Notes under the pieces: generated by a model
What the model was told of the DNA's origin: nothing
The model's input: the letters and a program-made list of their open reading frames with translations, nothing else
The model's database searches: none
Program-made: the position numbers and the translations under genes
In this document: piece after piece, positions 19,480 through 28,125 of the stretch
Position numbering within the stretch: position 1 is the first letter of the stretch
Layout: the number at the start of each line of letters is the position of its first letter
Source: Acidobacteriota bacterium
GTDB lineage: Bacteria; Acidobacteriota; Holophagae; Holophagales; Holophagaceae
NCBI GenBank assembly: GCA_016213735.1
Contig: JACQZU010000019.1
Span: 233,418 to 297,417 of the forward strand
Length of the DNA stretch: 64,000 nucleotides
Reading direction: 5' to 3'

Positions 19480-20424
19480 TCACCGGAGGTGGCCTGCTTC
19501 CGCAGGGTGGCCGGGCCCGGGCGCAGGTTCCGTCGCTGGGACAGGGAGTCGGGCCTTCGGGACCACCTTGGAGGGGGGAAGATTCCTGGTCGGATGGCTC
19601 TTCGGGGAAAGAACAATCGAGAGATCCCGTTCGGTGAAAGCGGAGAGCCAGTCCTTCTCACTTTGGATGGCGACCTCCAATGTCTTCCACTCGGTGGGAC
19701 CCAGGTGGATCAAGGCCGTATGCTGGGCACCCATGCGCTGGTGCAGTTCCTTCACGGCAGGAAGCCCCAGCCCCCGCACCACGCCCCGGGTGAGCAGCAG
19801 CAGATCGGCGGTGGTGCCCGGTGGAAGGTCGATCTGGTGGGCGTCCCCCCCATGCAGGAAGGAATAGCCGCCCAGGGTGATGTGGTAAGCGGAATGAATG
19901 TAACCATCGTCATAGATCACGCGCTGTTTCGTCACCGGGTGGATGTCCCAGTAGCGGGCATGCGGAGCCTTCAGGGGAAGGATCCCCAGGCCCTTCAGTT
20001 GGATGGGTTGCCCCGCCCGGGCTTCGAACATGGGGTTGCGCAGGGGCGCAGCCGCGGCCTCCCGGACCCTCTGCAGGACCCGTGTGGTTCCCACCAACAC
20101 GGTCTCCGGACGGAGCGCCAACCCCTGCGCCACCAGCCCTGGATCGAAGTGATCCAGGTGGTCATGGGTGAAGACGACGGCGTCCAACCGGTCGAACGGC
20201 GCCTCCCGCCTCAGCCAGGCCCCGATCTGGGATTCGGTGGGCCAGACCGCCCAATCGAACCCCCCGGTGAAGGGGAAATCGACGGCCACACGCGAGTTCC
20301 CCGACTGCAGCAGAACCCCTGCATTGGCCAGGTGGCGAACGCTGGCCTCGGGCGGGTCTTGGGGGACCCCCCAGGTGGCGCAACACGCGAAGAGCGCATG
20401 GAGGGTTCGGTGTTTCCGGCCCAT
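19480..20424 (-). CDS. exported MBL-fold metal-dependent hydrolase
   Basis: A 314-residue protein of the metallo-beta-lactamase superfamily. The zinc motif HxHxDH is seen as THDHLDHFD. It begins with RHLANAGVLLQSGNSRVAVDFPF and later has APHARYWD and LHGGDAHQI, as in the UlaG/RomA-like branch, which hydrolyses varied esters and phosphoesters. The start at ATG 20424 is supported by GGGAGG seven bases upstream. Its N-terminus (MGRKHRTLHALFACCATWG) looks like a signal peptide. The last ~45 residues are Pro-rich and atypical. The substrate is unknown. It is divergent from the propeller protein at 20779. Confidence 0.83.
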   Translation of the reverse strand: MGRKHRTLHALFACCATWGVPQDPPEASVRHLANAGVLLQSGNSRVAVDFPFTGGFDWAVWPTESQIGAWLRREAPFDRLDAVVFTHDHLDHFDPGLVAQGLALRPETVLVGTTRVLQRVREAAAAPLRNPMFEARAGQPIQLKGLGILPLKAPHARYWDIHPVTKQRVIYDDGYIHSAYHITLGGYSFLHGGDAHQIDLPPGTTADLLLLTRGVVRGLGLPAVKELHQRMGAQHTALIHLGPTEWKTLEVAIQSEKDWLSAFTERDLSIVLSPKSHPTRNLPPSKVVPKARLPVPATEPAPGPGHPAEAGHLR

Positions 20425-20778
20425 GGAAAGCCTCCCGCATCCGTGTTGCGTGAACATCCAGGAGACTACGGGACTGGAGCCAGAACGCCTGAGGAGCGTC
20501 CACCAGCGGGTGGATGGCATCCACGAACCGGCATCTAGATCCCAGGAACCCCGGGAGGACTCGGCCGCGGTCCAGGGAGGGAAGCGGTCCAAGACGACAA
20601 ATCCCTGGCCGTTTTGCAGCCCAGTCCAACAGGCAGGGTCCATGGATGCCAACCGGCGGTTCGTGGGCGATTTTCTCCGGTTCATGGGACGGGCTCATCC
20701 GGTGAAGGAATGCTCCGTAGTCTGAGGAGACGCGCTGAACAGAGTGCCTAAGCCTGCTCCGCCGATGGAGGACGTCCC
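20425..20778. promoter_or_regulatory. divergent promoter region
   Basis: A 354-bp gap between two divergently read exported-protein genes. No gene is supported. It must contain both promoters, but I cannot assign boxes. The ribosome site of the rightward gene is GGAGGA at 20767-20772. Confidence 0.45.
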
Positions 20779-22671
20779 ATGATCCGCAATCTGTCCCCCA
20801 GGAAATGGCGCTCGTGGCTCGCCGCCATTCCCCTCGCCTGGGCAAGTTCGATTGGGTTTGGGCAGGACGCCCGAGCCGTTCCCTTCGACGCAGCGAGATG
20901 GGACCTTGGGCGAGCGCGGGTGGTGGAGCACCTGGGACGGCAGGCCCTGGTGGGCAGCGCCACCCTCAAGGATGCGATGTTCCAGGACGGGGTCATCGAG
21001 TTGGACATGGCGGTGACCGGAGAACGATCCTATCCAGGCGTGCTCTTCCGGCAAGTGTCGCCGGGGAACACGGAACGGTTCTATCTCCGCCCGCACCGCG
21101 CCACCGCTGCCAGGTATCCCGACGTGGTGCAGTACCTCCCCATGTTCAACGGCGTCGATTCCTGGCAACTCTACAGCGGAGATGGGTTCACAGCATTTGC
21201 GCCGGTGCCCACGGGGCAGTGGTTCCACGTCAGGTTGGAGGTCAAGGGTTCCCAGGCGCGGATCTTCGTCGGCGACATGAAATCCCCAGCCCTGGAGATC
21301 CCCCACCTGCAGCGGGAACCGGCCAGCGGTGGCATCGGGCTCATGGCACCCATGGACGGCTCGGCCTTTTTCTCAAACCTCAGCTACCGGAAGGACGACA
21401 CGTTGCGGTTCGATCCTCCGCCGCCCGTCTGGGGGGCGCCAGGCATCATCCGGGACTGGGAACTGTCTGGTGCCGTGAAGGCAGCCCTTGTAGAGGATGA
21501 CCGACCACCCCAGGCCCAGAGGCTCCCCGCGCTCGCCTGGCGGCCGGCAAAGGTCGATTCCCAAGGCCGCCTGGACGTCTCCCGGTTCCTGGGGCGCCAG
21601 CCTGGTGGCCCGGATACCGTGTTTGTCCGAACCACCCTTCGTGCGGACCAGGACGAAATCCGACGCATTCGCTTCGGCTACAGTGACACCGCCACCGTGT
21701 TTCTGAATGGCAAACCCATTTACACCGGCGACAATTCCTACACCCTCCGGGACCCATCCTTCCTGGGCATCATGGGCACCTTCGACACACTATTCCTGCC
21801 GCTGCGGAAGGGTGACAACGAACTTCAGGTCACCTTGACGGAAAGCATGGGTGGGTGGGGTTTGGTCGCCCAGGACGCGAAGGCCACCTTCGCGGCCCCG
21901 GGCGTTTCCAAGCTCTGGAAGGCGACCGGATTCAGGGTCCCCGAATCGGCAGCCTACGACAGCGTTCGGGAGGTCTTGTACGTTTCAAATTTCGACCCCT
22001 ATCGGCTCGGTGCGGGTCAAACCATCAGCCGGGTCGGGCTGGACGGCAAAATCCTCGACCGGGACTGGGTGAAGGACCTGCGGAACCCCGCCGGGCTGAA
22101 GGTGCACGGTGACACCCTGTGGGTTGTGGAACCCCGCGCCCTGGTTGAGGTTGACATTGCGGCTGGGAATATCCGAGCCCGGCATGACATCCCCGGGGCC
22201 CAGATGCTCAACGATGTGGAGGTCGACGCTTCCGGCGTCGTGTACGTGTCCGATAGCCGGAAGGGTTGTGTCCTCCGGATGGCGGGGGGAAAGCCGGAGG
22301 TGTTCCTCGATGGCCCGGACTTTGTGCGCCCGAACGGGCTGCTGCTCCAAGGTGGAAGGCTCTGGGTGGCCACCAATGGAGACGGGACGCTGAAGGCCGT
22401 CGACATTACCACCAAGGCCATCCAGAAGGTCCTTCCGGTTGGCAAAGGGATCGGAGACGGACTCGCCGCTGACGAGGCGGGCAACCTCTTCATGACCCAC
22501 AACGAGGGGCGTCTGTTCCGCATCGACCCCCGGGGCACCATCCTCGAGCTGCTCGATACCACCGTGCCAGGACAGTACCTGGGGGACATCACCTACGTGC
22601 CTGGCAGGCGAATGGTCGTCGCCCCCACCTACCTGGATGGTGGACTGGTGGCTTACGAAATTCCTCGATGA
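20779..22671 (+). CDS. exported LamG-like plus SMP-30-type beta-propeller protein
   Basis: A 630-residue secreted protein. A signal peptide covers about residues 1-29. Residues ~35-205 resemble the jelly-roll domain of 3-keto-disaccharide hydrolase/LamG proteins (GVIELDMAVTGERSYPGVLFR, WFHVRLEVKGSQARIFV). A second beta domain follows at ~215-375 (RFGYSDTATVFLNGKPIY). The last ~255 residues form an SMP-30/gluconolactonase-like six-bladed propeller (LNDVEVDASGVVYVSDS, RPNGLLLQGGRLWVA, GDGLAADEAGNLFMTH). These propellers often hydrolyse lactones or esters with a bound metal. A catalytic role here is inferred from fold only. Confidence 0.82.
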   Translation: MIRNLSPRKWRSWLAAIPLAWASSIGFGQDARAVPFDAARWDLGRARVVEHLGRQALVGSATLKDAMFQDGVIELDMAVTGERSYPGVLFRQVSPGNTERFYLRPHRATAARYPDVVQYLPMFNGVDSWQLYSGDGFTAFAPVPTGQWFHVRLEVKGSQARIFVGDMKSPALEIPHLQREPASGGIGLMAPMDGSAFFSNLSYRKDDTLRFDPPPPVWGAPGIIRDWELSGAVKAALVEDDRPPQAQRLPALAWRPAKVDSQGRLDVSRFLGRQPGGPDTVFVRTTLRADQDEIRRIRFGYSDTATVFLNGKPIYTGDNSYTLRDPSFLGIMGTFDTLFLPLRKGDNELQVTLTESMGGWGLVAQDAKATFAAPGVSKLWKATGFRVPESAAYDSVREVLYVSNFDPYRLGAGQTISRVGLDGKILDRDWVKDLRNPAGLKVHGDTLWVVEPRALVEVDIAAGNIRARHDIPGAQMLNDVEVDASGVVYVSDSRKGCVLRMAGGKPEVFLDGPDFVRPNGLLLQGGRLWVATNGDGTLKAVDITTKAIQKVLPVGKGIGDGLAADEAGNLFMTHNEGRLFRIDPRGTILELLDTTVPGQYLGDITYVPGRRMVVAPTYLDGGLVAYEIPR

Positions 22672-22757
22672 TCGTGAACGTCGCCAGGTCTCAACCTGAG
22701 TGGTGACGCCATTCCACCCCGGAGGAAGAGGTCGCCCGGTCCTCATTGGAGGCATTG

Positions 22758-23924
22758 ATGAAGGCCACCCTGTTCATCCTCGCGGTTTCCTGGGCTTCAA
22801 CCTGCCTGGCAGGCCTGCCCGTGGACCTGCCGTTCACCCTGGACCACAACCGGTTGACCCTGGATGTGGAACTCTGCCGACCGAACGGCTCCAGGCGGAA
22901 AGCGCGGGCCTGGCTGGACACAGGAAGTCCGGGCCTGCAATTGGCCGAGCCCTTGGCTCGGGAAATGGGGCTCCAGATTCCGGCATTTGGGCCGGAGGGT
23001 CGTGGCGCCCCCTCGACCTCCCCCGCACCCGTCATTCTTGCGGGAGGAGTGGCGCTGGATGTGGATGGTTCCCCGGTCCAGGTCCAGCCAAATGGGGAGG
23101 TCCGTGCCGGAGTCCAGGCGGAGGTAACCCTGCCCGCAAGGGTGTTCCGGAATTTCCGGATGACCCTCGATTACCCGGCCCGGAGGCTTCGCCTCTCGTT
23201 GCCTGGGGGCGGGGACCGAGGAGGTGCGGCCATCCCTTGCCGAGTGCATCCCGATACAGGAATGGTGCAGGTGGCCGTCACCCTGGGCGGCGAGAAGGTC
23301 CAACTGGCGGTGGACACGGGCTCTGCTGGGACATGGATCTCCCGCAGCCTGGTGGATCGACACAGCGAATGGCCCGCCGCGACGGGGGCCGCGGGCAGCG
23401 CGAATTTCTTCGGATTCGCTTTCGAGGCCGAGGGACGGCTGGTGCGGATTCCAGAACTGCATCTGGGCCCCATGAATCTGGGCAGCGTGGGTGCTCTCGG
23501 GCTGGACCAGCGAATTTTTGATGGTTACTCCCGGAAAACGGCCGCGCCTGTGAGTGGCTTCATCGGGGGGAACATTCTGAAAAACTTCCGGGTCGAAATC
23601 GACCCCGTGGCGCAAATGAGTTGGTGGACGCCCGCCTCCGGACGCGCCGCGGAGCCTTTTGACATGGTGGGCCTCACCCTTCGGCCGCTGCCGGGAGGGG
23701 GCCTGATGGTGGCCGGGGTGGTACAGAAGGATGGCAGGCCGTGCGTGGAAGGGGTTCAGCCCGGGGACCACCTTCTGCAAGTGGATTCCTTGAAGGTAAC
23801 CGGAGCTTCCATGGGGGAGGCAGTCCAGGCATTGCGGGGCCGGCCGGGAGAGGTCCGAACCCTCCTTCTGGAACGCGACGGAAAGCCTCATACGGTTCGT
23901 GCGAAAATCGCGACTCTGATCTGA
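22758..23924 (+). CDS. tandem retropepsin-like aspartic protease with PDZ domain
   Basis: A 388-residue exported protein with a signal peptide to about residue 20. Two aspartic protease motifs occur in one chain: WLDTGSPGL with D54 and AVDTGSAGTWI with D186, each followed by a retropepsin-like beta region. A C-terminal PDZ domain at ~295-385 has GVVQKDGRPCVEGVQPGDHLLQVD and FIGGNILKNF before it. Bacterial retropepsin-like proteins normally carry one DTG per chain and dimerise, so this could be a self-contained pseudo-dimer. The start at 22758 is preferred over 22746 because GGAGG lies five bases upstream of it. Confidence 0.85.
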   Translation: MKATLFILAVSWASTCLAGLPVDLPFTLDHNRLTLDVELCRPNGSRRKARAWLDTGSPGLQLAEPLAREMGLQIPAFGPEGRGAPSTSPAPVILAGGVALDVDGSPVQVQPNGEVRAGVQAEVTLPARVFRNFRMTLDYPARRLRLSLPGGGDRGGAAIPCRVHPDTGMVQVAVTLGGEKVQLAVDTGSAGTWISRSLVDRHSEWPAATGAAGSANFFGFAFEAEGRLVRIPELHLGPMNLGSVGALGLDQRIFDGYSRKTAAPVSGFIGGNILKNFRVEIDPVAQMSWWTPASGRAAEPFDMVGLTLRPLPGGGLMVAGVVQKDGRPCVEGVQPGDHLLQVDSLKVTGASMGEAVQALRGRPGEVRTLLLERDGKPHTVRAKIATLI

Positions 23925-24050
23925 TCCAGTCCCAGGGAACCCCGCAGTGCCGCCCGATCCATTGAAGACCGTCAAGGCCCTTCCTTCGGCGCGATTCGAT
24001 TCTTGTCCTCGCCACCGTTCCAGTCATCCTGCGCCGAAGGAAAGCATTCC

Positions 24051-25112
24051 ATGACCGCCCAGGAAGTCCTTCGCTATTACCACACCCACTGGCGGAGGCC
24101 CTGGGCATGGATCATGGTGGCGGGTTGGCTCGCTGTCTGGCTCGCGAGGGGAGACGTTCTGAAACCCGCCTTGGCAGCCCCCGCGCTCGGGGAGCGCTCC
24201 CTGGCCGTCATCTCGCAGGGCCTTCCCTACGTGGCCATTGTGATGCTGTCCCCAGCCGCTTGGCTCTGGACAGGGCGCAAGGGCGACTTCCCCCGCATCC
24301 CGAGGGCCTTGCTCCAAGTCGCACTCTATGGATTGTCGATCATCTTCCTGCTGTGTGTGGTGGAGGCCGCAAGGATGACGATGACGGGAGCCCGGTTCGG
24401 CCCCCAGATCCTCGCCGAAATAAAGATGAACGCCATCGTATTCCTGTTCTTCTTCTGCTTGGTTGGGTTCGGCCTGTCCTCCATCGAAAAGGAAGCCCAA
24501 GCCCGGAAGGAAGCACAAAAACAAGCACTCGAAGCCCAGTGGATTCTATTGAAGGGACAGCTCAGCCCCCACGTCCTGTTCAATGGAATGAACAACCTGG
24601 CCCGGTTGATCCGTAAGGACCCCGATCGGGCAGAACAGGCTGCGGAGGACATGGCGGAACTCTTCCGCCGGCTGATGGATCATGCCCATCGCCATCTTTC
24701 GCCCCTGGCGGAAGAACGAAAACTGGTGGAGCACTACCTGGCCATGGAATCCCTGCGGCTGGGGGAGCGGATGCGAGTGGAGTGGGATTGGGATCCGGCT
24801 CTGGATGAAGTGGAGGCCCCGCCGTTCCTTCTCCAGCCGCTGGTTGAAAACGCACTTAAGCATGGGCTCTCTCCCTGCCCGGGTGGAGGAACCCTTAGGA
24901 TCCAGGCGACCCTGCGCAACCAGCGGGTGCACCTCCAGGTGGAGAACACAGGGCGTCCCTACAAGGGCCGGCACGGAGATGGCTTGGGTTTGCGGAATCT
25001 GGAATCCCGCCTGGACCTGGCCTTCGATGGAGATGGCGTATTCACCCTCCAGGACCTTGGCGGACGAACCCTGGCATCGATTGATATACCGTGTTTGAAG
25101 GAACTGGCATGA
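24051..25112 (+). CDS. LytS/YehU-type sensor histidine kinase
   Basis: A 353-residue membrane kinase. There are four hydrophobic helices in residues ~15-145 and a short cytoplasmic coiled linker (EKEAQARKEAQKQALEAQ). The His_kinase domain follows with phosphoacceptor H174 in LSPHVLFNGMNNL, then an HATPase domain with N-box LVENALKHG and GLGLRNLESRL. There is no extracellular sensor domain, so the membrane helices probably sense. It partners the LytTR regulator, whose start overlaps its stop (ATGA). The start at 24051 is chosen over an upstream ATG because the upstream stretch is not membrane-like. Confidence 0.92.
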   Translation: MTAQEVLRYYHTHWRRPWAWIMVAGWLAVWLARGDVLKPALAAPALGERSLAVISQGLPYVAIVMLSPAAWLWTGRKGDFPRIPRALLQVALYGLSIIFLLCVVEAARMTMTGARFGPQILAEIKMNAIVFLFFFCLVGFGLSSIEKEAQARKEAQKQALEAQWILLKGQLSPHVLFNGMNNLARLIRKDPDRAEQAAEDMAELFRRLMDHAHRHLSPLAEERKLVEHYLAMESLRLGERMRVEWDWDPALDEVEAPPFLLQPLVENALKHGLSPCPGGGTLRIQATLRNQRVHLQVENTGRPYKGRHGDGLGLRNLESRLDLAFDGDGVFTLQDLGGRTLASIDIPCLKELA

Positions 25113-25843
25113 AGCCTATGCGCGTAGCCCTCGCAGAGGATGAGCCCTTGGCCCGGGAACGCCTCACGCTTCAATTGCGGGCCGCTGGATGCGAAGTGGT
25201 CGCCTGCCTGTGCGACGGCCCCTCCCTGCTGGCCTGGCTGGAGGAAGCCCCACCCCTGGATGCCCTGTTTCTGGACATTCAAATGCCGGGGGCATCCAGT
25301 TTTGAGGTCATTGGAGAATTGGCTGGACGAGTGAACCTGCCTCCCCTGGTTTTTGTCACAGCCCATCCCGAACATGCCCTCCACGCCTTTGAGGTCGAGG
25401 CCAGAGACTACTTGCTGAAGCCCGTCACCGCGGCCCGTCTCAACCAGACTCTGGAGCGCCTGGGGCGCGGGGAATCCCGACCCCGCGATGAATCCGAGAG
25501 CCGGGGCACCTCTGGGTTGCGCTTCCCGGCCCGGGCCGGACAGGGCCACGTCATTCTGGATTTCAGGAAGGTCACCCATTTCGAGATGGAAAAAGAAATT
25601 GTCTATGCCTGGGTCCAGGGGTCGCGATTCCGAACACCTTGGAGGCGGCTATCTGAGGTGGAAACTTCCTTTCCAAAGGCTTCCCTGATCCGGATCCAGC
25701 GGCACATCCTCCTCCGTCCAGAAGTGGTCCTCGCGGTCCGACCCCTTTTCGGGGGGCGGCTTCTGGCTCGGGTTGGCGACGGGCTGGATTTGGAAGTGAG
25801 CCGAGGAGCTTCCCAGCGGTTGAAGGATCTCCTGGGTCTTTAA
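25109..25843 (+). CDS. LytTR-family response regulator
   Basis: A 244-residue DNA-binding regulator. The receiver domain is residues 1-115 with acidic E10-D11, phosphoacceptor D56 (LFLDIQMPG) and DYLLKPV carrying the conserved lysine. A LytTR DNA-binding domain occupies ~150-244 (VILDFRKVTHFEMEKEIVYAW, LIRIQRHILLRPEVV). Its start overlaps the kinase stop by four bases, so the pair is translationally coupled. It probably controls the export genes directly downstream (26055-30537). No binding sites were assigned. Confidence 0.92.
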   Translation: MKPMRVALAEDEPLARERLTLQLRAAGCEVVACLCDGPSLLAWLEEAPPLDALFLDIQMPGASSFEVIGELAGRVNLPPLVFVTAHPEHALHAFEVEARDYLLKPVTAARLNQTLERLGRGESRPRDESESRGTSGLRFPARAGQGHVILDFRKVTHFEMEKEIVYAWVQGSRFRTPWRRLSEVETSFPKASLIRIQRHILLRPEVVLAVRPLFGGRLLARVGDGLDLEVSRGASQRLKDLLGL

Positions 25844-26054
25844 GAGGCCGGAGCCAGCCCTCACGGGAGAGTTCTTCGCGGCCAGCGTTCCACCCTCCGC
25901 GGGCCTTCGTTCCACCCCGGGGTGATTCCTGGGCGCAAGATGCCCGTTCGTGGACTCCATCCAACCCTTGGTGGAATCCCCTTACCCGGCTGCAGCACAG
26001 CCCCGTAGGCTCCGGGCAGTGCTGACTGAACCCCCGGCAGAATTGGAGCCCGTC

Positions 26055-26750
26055 GTGTTTCCGCCCTTGATCCGCCTTGAATCCCTGAAGAAGGTGTTCA
26101 CCACCGAAGAAATCGAGACCCACGCCTTGGAAGATGTGGAACTGGACATCCATCGTGGAGAGTTCGTGTCCATTGCGGGGCCATCGGGTTGCGGAAAATC
26201 CACCCTGCTTTCAATCCTGGGTCTCCTGGACACGGCCACTTCGGGAACTTACTTCCTGAATGGTGTTTCGGCCACCCAACTGAACCTAAGGGAACGGGCC
26301 CGGATCCGTAATCGTGAGATCGGGTTCATTTTCCAAAGTTTCAACCTCATCGGCGATCTGACCGTGTTCGAGAACGTGGAACTGCCGCTGGTGTACCGAG
26401 GCATGCCCGCCCACGAGCGTCGCGCCCGGTGCATGGAAGTGCTCGAGGAAGTTTGCATGTCCCCCCGGGCCAAACACCTGCCAAACCAACTCTCCGGTGG
26501 CCAGCAGCAGCGTGTGGCGGTGGCTCGCGCCCTGGCGGGGCGCCCCAGCATCCTGCTGGCGGATGAACCCACTGGGAACCTGGACAGCAGCAACGGCGAA
26601 GCGGTGATGGAACTGCTGCGGGGGTTGCACAAGCGTGGTTCCACCATCTGCATGGTCACCCACGATGACCGTTTCACGAAGGCAGCGGACCGGACCATCC
26701 ACCTGTTCGATGGCCGCATCGTAGCGGAGAAAGAGGCTCGAGAGCACTAG
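26055..26750 (+). CDS. MacB/LolD-type ABC transporter ATP-binding protein
   Basis: A 231-residue ATPase. Walker A is GPSGCGKST (about 42-50), the Q-loop lies in FIFQSFNL, the signature is LSGGQQQRVAVARAL, Walker B is ILLADEPTG and the H-loop is in MVTHD. This subfamily powers MacB/LolCDE-like mechanotransmission permeases rather than classical import. I prefer the GTG at 26055, with GGAG six bases upstream and family-typical length. An ATG at 25950 in frame would add 35 residues without a good ribosome site. It drives the permease at 28126. Confidence 0.92.
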   Translation: MFPPLIRLESLKKVFTTEEIETHALEDVELDIHRGEFVSIAGPSGCGKSTLLSILGLLDTATSGTYFLNGVSATQLNLRERARIRNREIGFIFQSFNLIGDLTVFENVELPLVYRGMPAHERRARCMEVLEEVCMSPRAKHLPNQLSGGQQQRVAVARALAGRPSILLADEPTGNLDSSNGEAVMELLRGLHKRGSTICMVTHDDRFTKAADRTIHLFDGRIVAEKEAREH

Positions 26751-26784
26751 TTCACTTGAAAGGAATGGGCCTCCCCCAATCCCC

Positions 26785-28005
26785 ATGGATATCCCCGTCA
26801 CTCATCGACCTCGCCGGCCCCGCTGGATGGTGGCCGGCGCATCAGGTGTGGGCCTTCTTGCCCTCAGCATCGGGCTGGCGGGAATAAAACCAGCTGCTCC
26901 AGTGGCCGACCGGTCCAGCCTGCTGATCGACTCCGTGAAACGGGGAGCCATGGTCTTCCAGGTGAGAGGAACGGGAACCCTCGTCCCCGTCGATGTGCGG
27001 ATGATCACCGCCCAGGTCCCCTGCAAGGTGGAGCGCATCCTCATGGTTCCCGGCACGGCGGTGACGGAAGGAAGCATCATTGCCGAGCTGTCGGCTCCGG
27101 AGTTGCAACAGGCCGCCGAGGATGCGTTCTGGCAGATGCGCAGGGCCGAAGCTGACTACGAAGTGGATCGCCTGAACCAGAGGGCCGCCCTGGATGCCGC
27201 CAGGGCCAATTCCCGGGAAGCCGAAGCGGTGCTCGTGGCCATGGAGCGCCTTCAGAAGGAGGGAATGCAGAGTGATCTGGATGTGCTGCGGGCCCGGGTG
27301 AAGGCCGAAGAGGTCGCGGGACGCCTGGCCGCGGAAGAGGCGAGGATGAGCCTTTTCGAGACCAAGGGTGGGCAGGTGGGTCCGGCCCGGGCGCGTTTGG
27401 AACAGGCAAAGGCCCTTCACGCACTCCGGCGGGAACAGATGGCCTCGCTCAAAGTGCGGGCGGGTATGGGGGGAATCCTGCAACTCCTCCCGCTGCAGGT
27501 GGGTCAGCAGGTCATGCCCGGGGCCAATCTGGCCAAGGTGGCCAAGCCGAGGCCCTTGAAAGCCGAACTCAAGGTGAGTGAAACCCAGGCGAAGGACATC
27601 CTCGTAGGGCAGACGGTGGACATTGATACCCGCAACGGGGTCGTCAAGGGCAAGGTCCTTCGCATCGATCCGGCGGTATTGAATGGAACGGTGACCGTCG
27701 ACGCGAGCGTGGAAGGGGATCTTCCCAGAGGGGCTCGCCCCGACCTGAGTGTGGAAGGGGTCGTGGAATTGGACCGAGCCGCCAACGCTCTGTTCACGGG
27801 GCGCCCCGTTTTCGCCCAATCCTTCGGTTCCATCACTGTGTTCAAGGTCAGCGCCGATGGTTCCGAAGCCCTCCGCGTGAAGGTCAGACTGGGCCGGGCG
27901 TCCGTGTCCACGGTGGAGATCCTGGATGGCCTCAAAGAAGGAGAACAGATCATCCTTTCCGACACCTCCCATTACGACGCGGTGGATCGAATTCGTTTGA
28001 AGTAG
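26785..28005 (+). CDS. HlyD/MacA-type efflux adaptor
   Basis: A 406-residue periplasmic adaptor. There is an N-terminal membrane anchor (about residues 14-33). The barrel/lipoyl half-motif VKRGAMVFQVRGTGTLVPVDVR comes first, then a long alpha-helical hairpin at ~105-215 (coiled, rich in Ala, Glu and Arg). The returning lipoyl half (LLPLQVGQQVMPGANLAKV) and a beta-barrel/membrane-proximal domain complete it. Such proteins bridge an inner-membrane pump to an outer-membrane channel. It lies between the ATPase and permease genes and so completes a MacAB-like system. No TolC-type channel gene is in the window. Confidence 0.9.
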   Translation: MDIPVTHRPRRPRWMVAGASGVGLLALSIGLAGIKPAAPVADRSSLLIDSVKRGAMVFQVRGTGTLVPVDVRMITAQVPCKVERILMVPGTAVTEGSIIAELSAPELQQAAEDAFWQMRRAEADYEVDRLNQRAALDAARANSREAEAVLVAMERLQKEGMQSDLDVLRARVKAEEVAGRLAAEEARMSLFETKGGQVGPARARLEQAKALHALRREQMASLKVRAGMGGILQLLPLQVGQQVMPGANLAKVAKPRPLKAELKVSETQAKDILVGQTVDIDTRNGVVKGKVLRIDPAVLNGTVTVDASVEGDLPRGARPDLSVEGVVELDRAANALFTGRPVFAQSFGSITVFKVSADGSEALRVKVRLGRASVSTVEILDGLKEGEQIILSDTSHYDAVDRIRLK

Positions 28006-28125
28006 TCCCAATCCCGTCTGTAGAACGGGGCCCCCCCTGGCCAAGGCAACGCCCGCGGATCGGAAGTCTTCGCCCAGTCAACCCCTTGGTGAAATTTCCT
28101 GGCGAATGAACCCTCGAGGTCGCCC

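Noticed and set aside
25950..26054. 35-residue N-terminal extension of the ABC ATPase
   Set aside because: No ribosome site and no homology to the family; the GTG at 26055 fits better, though the extension cannot be excluded.
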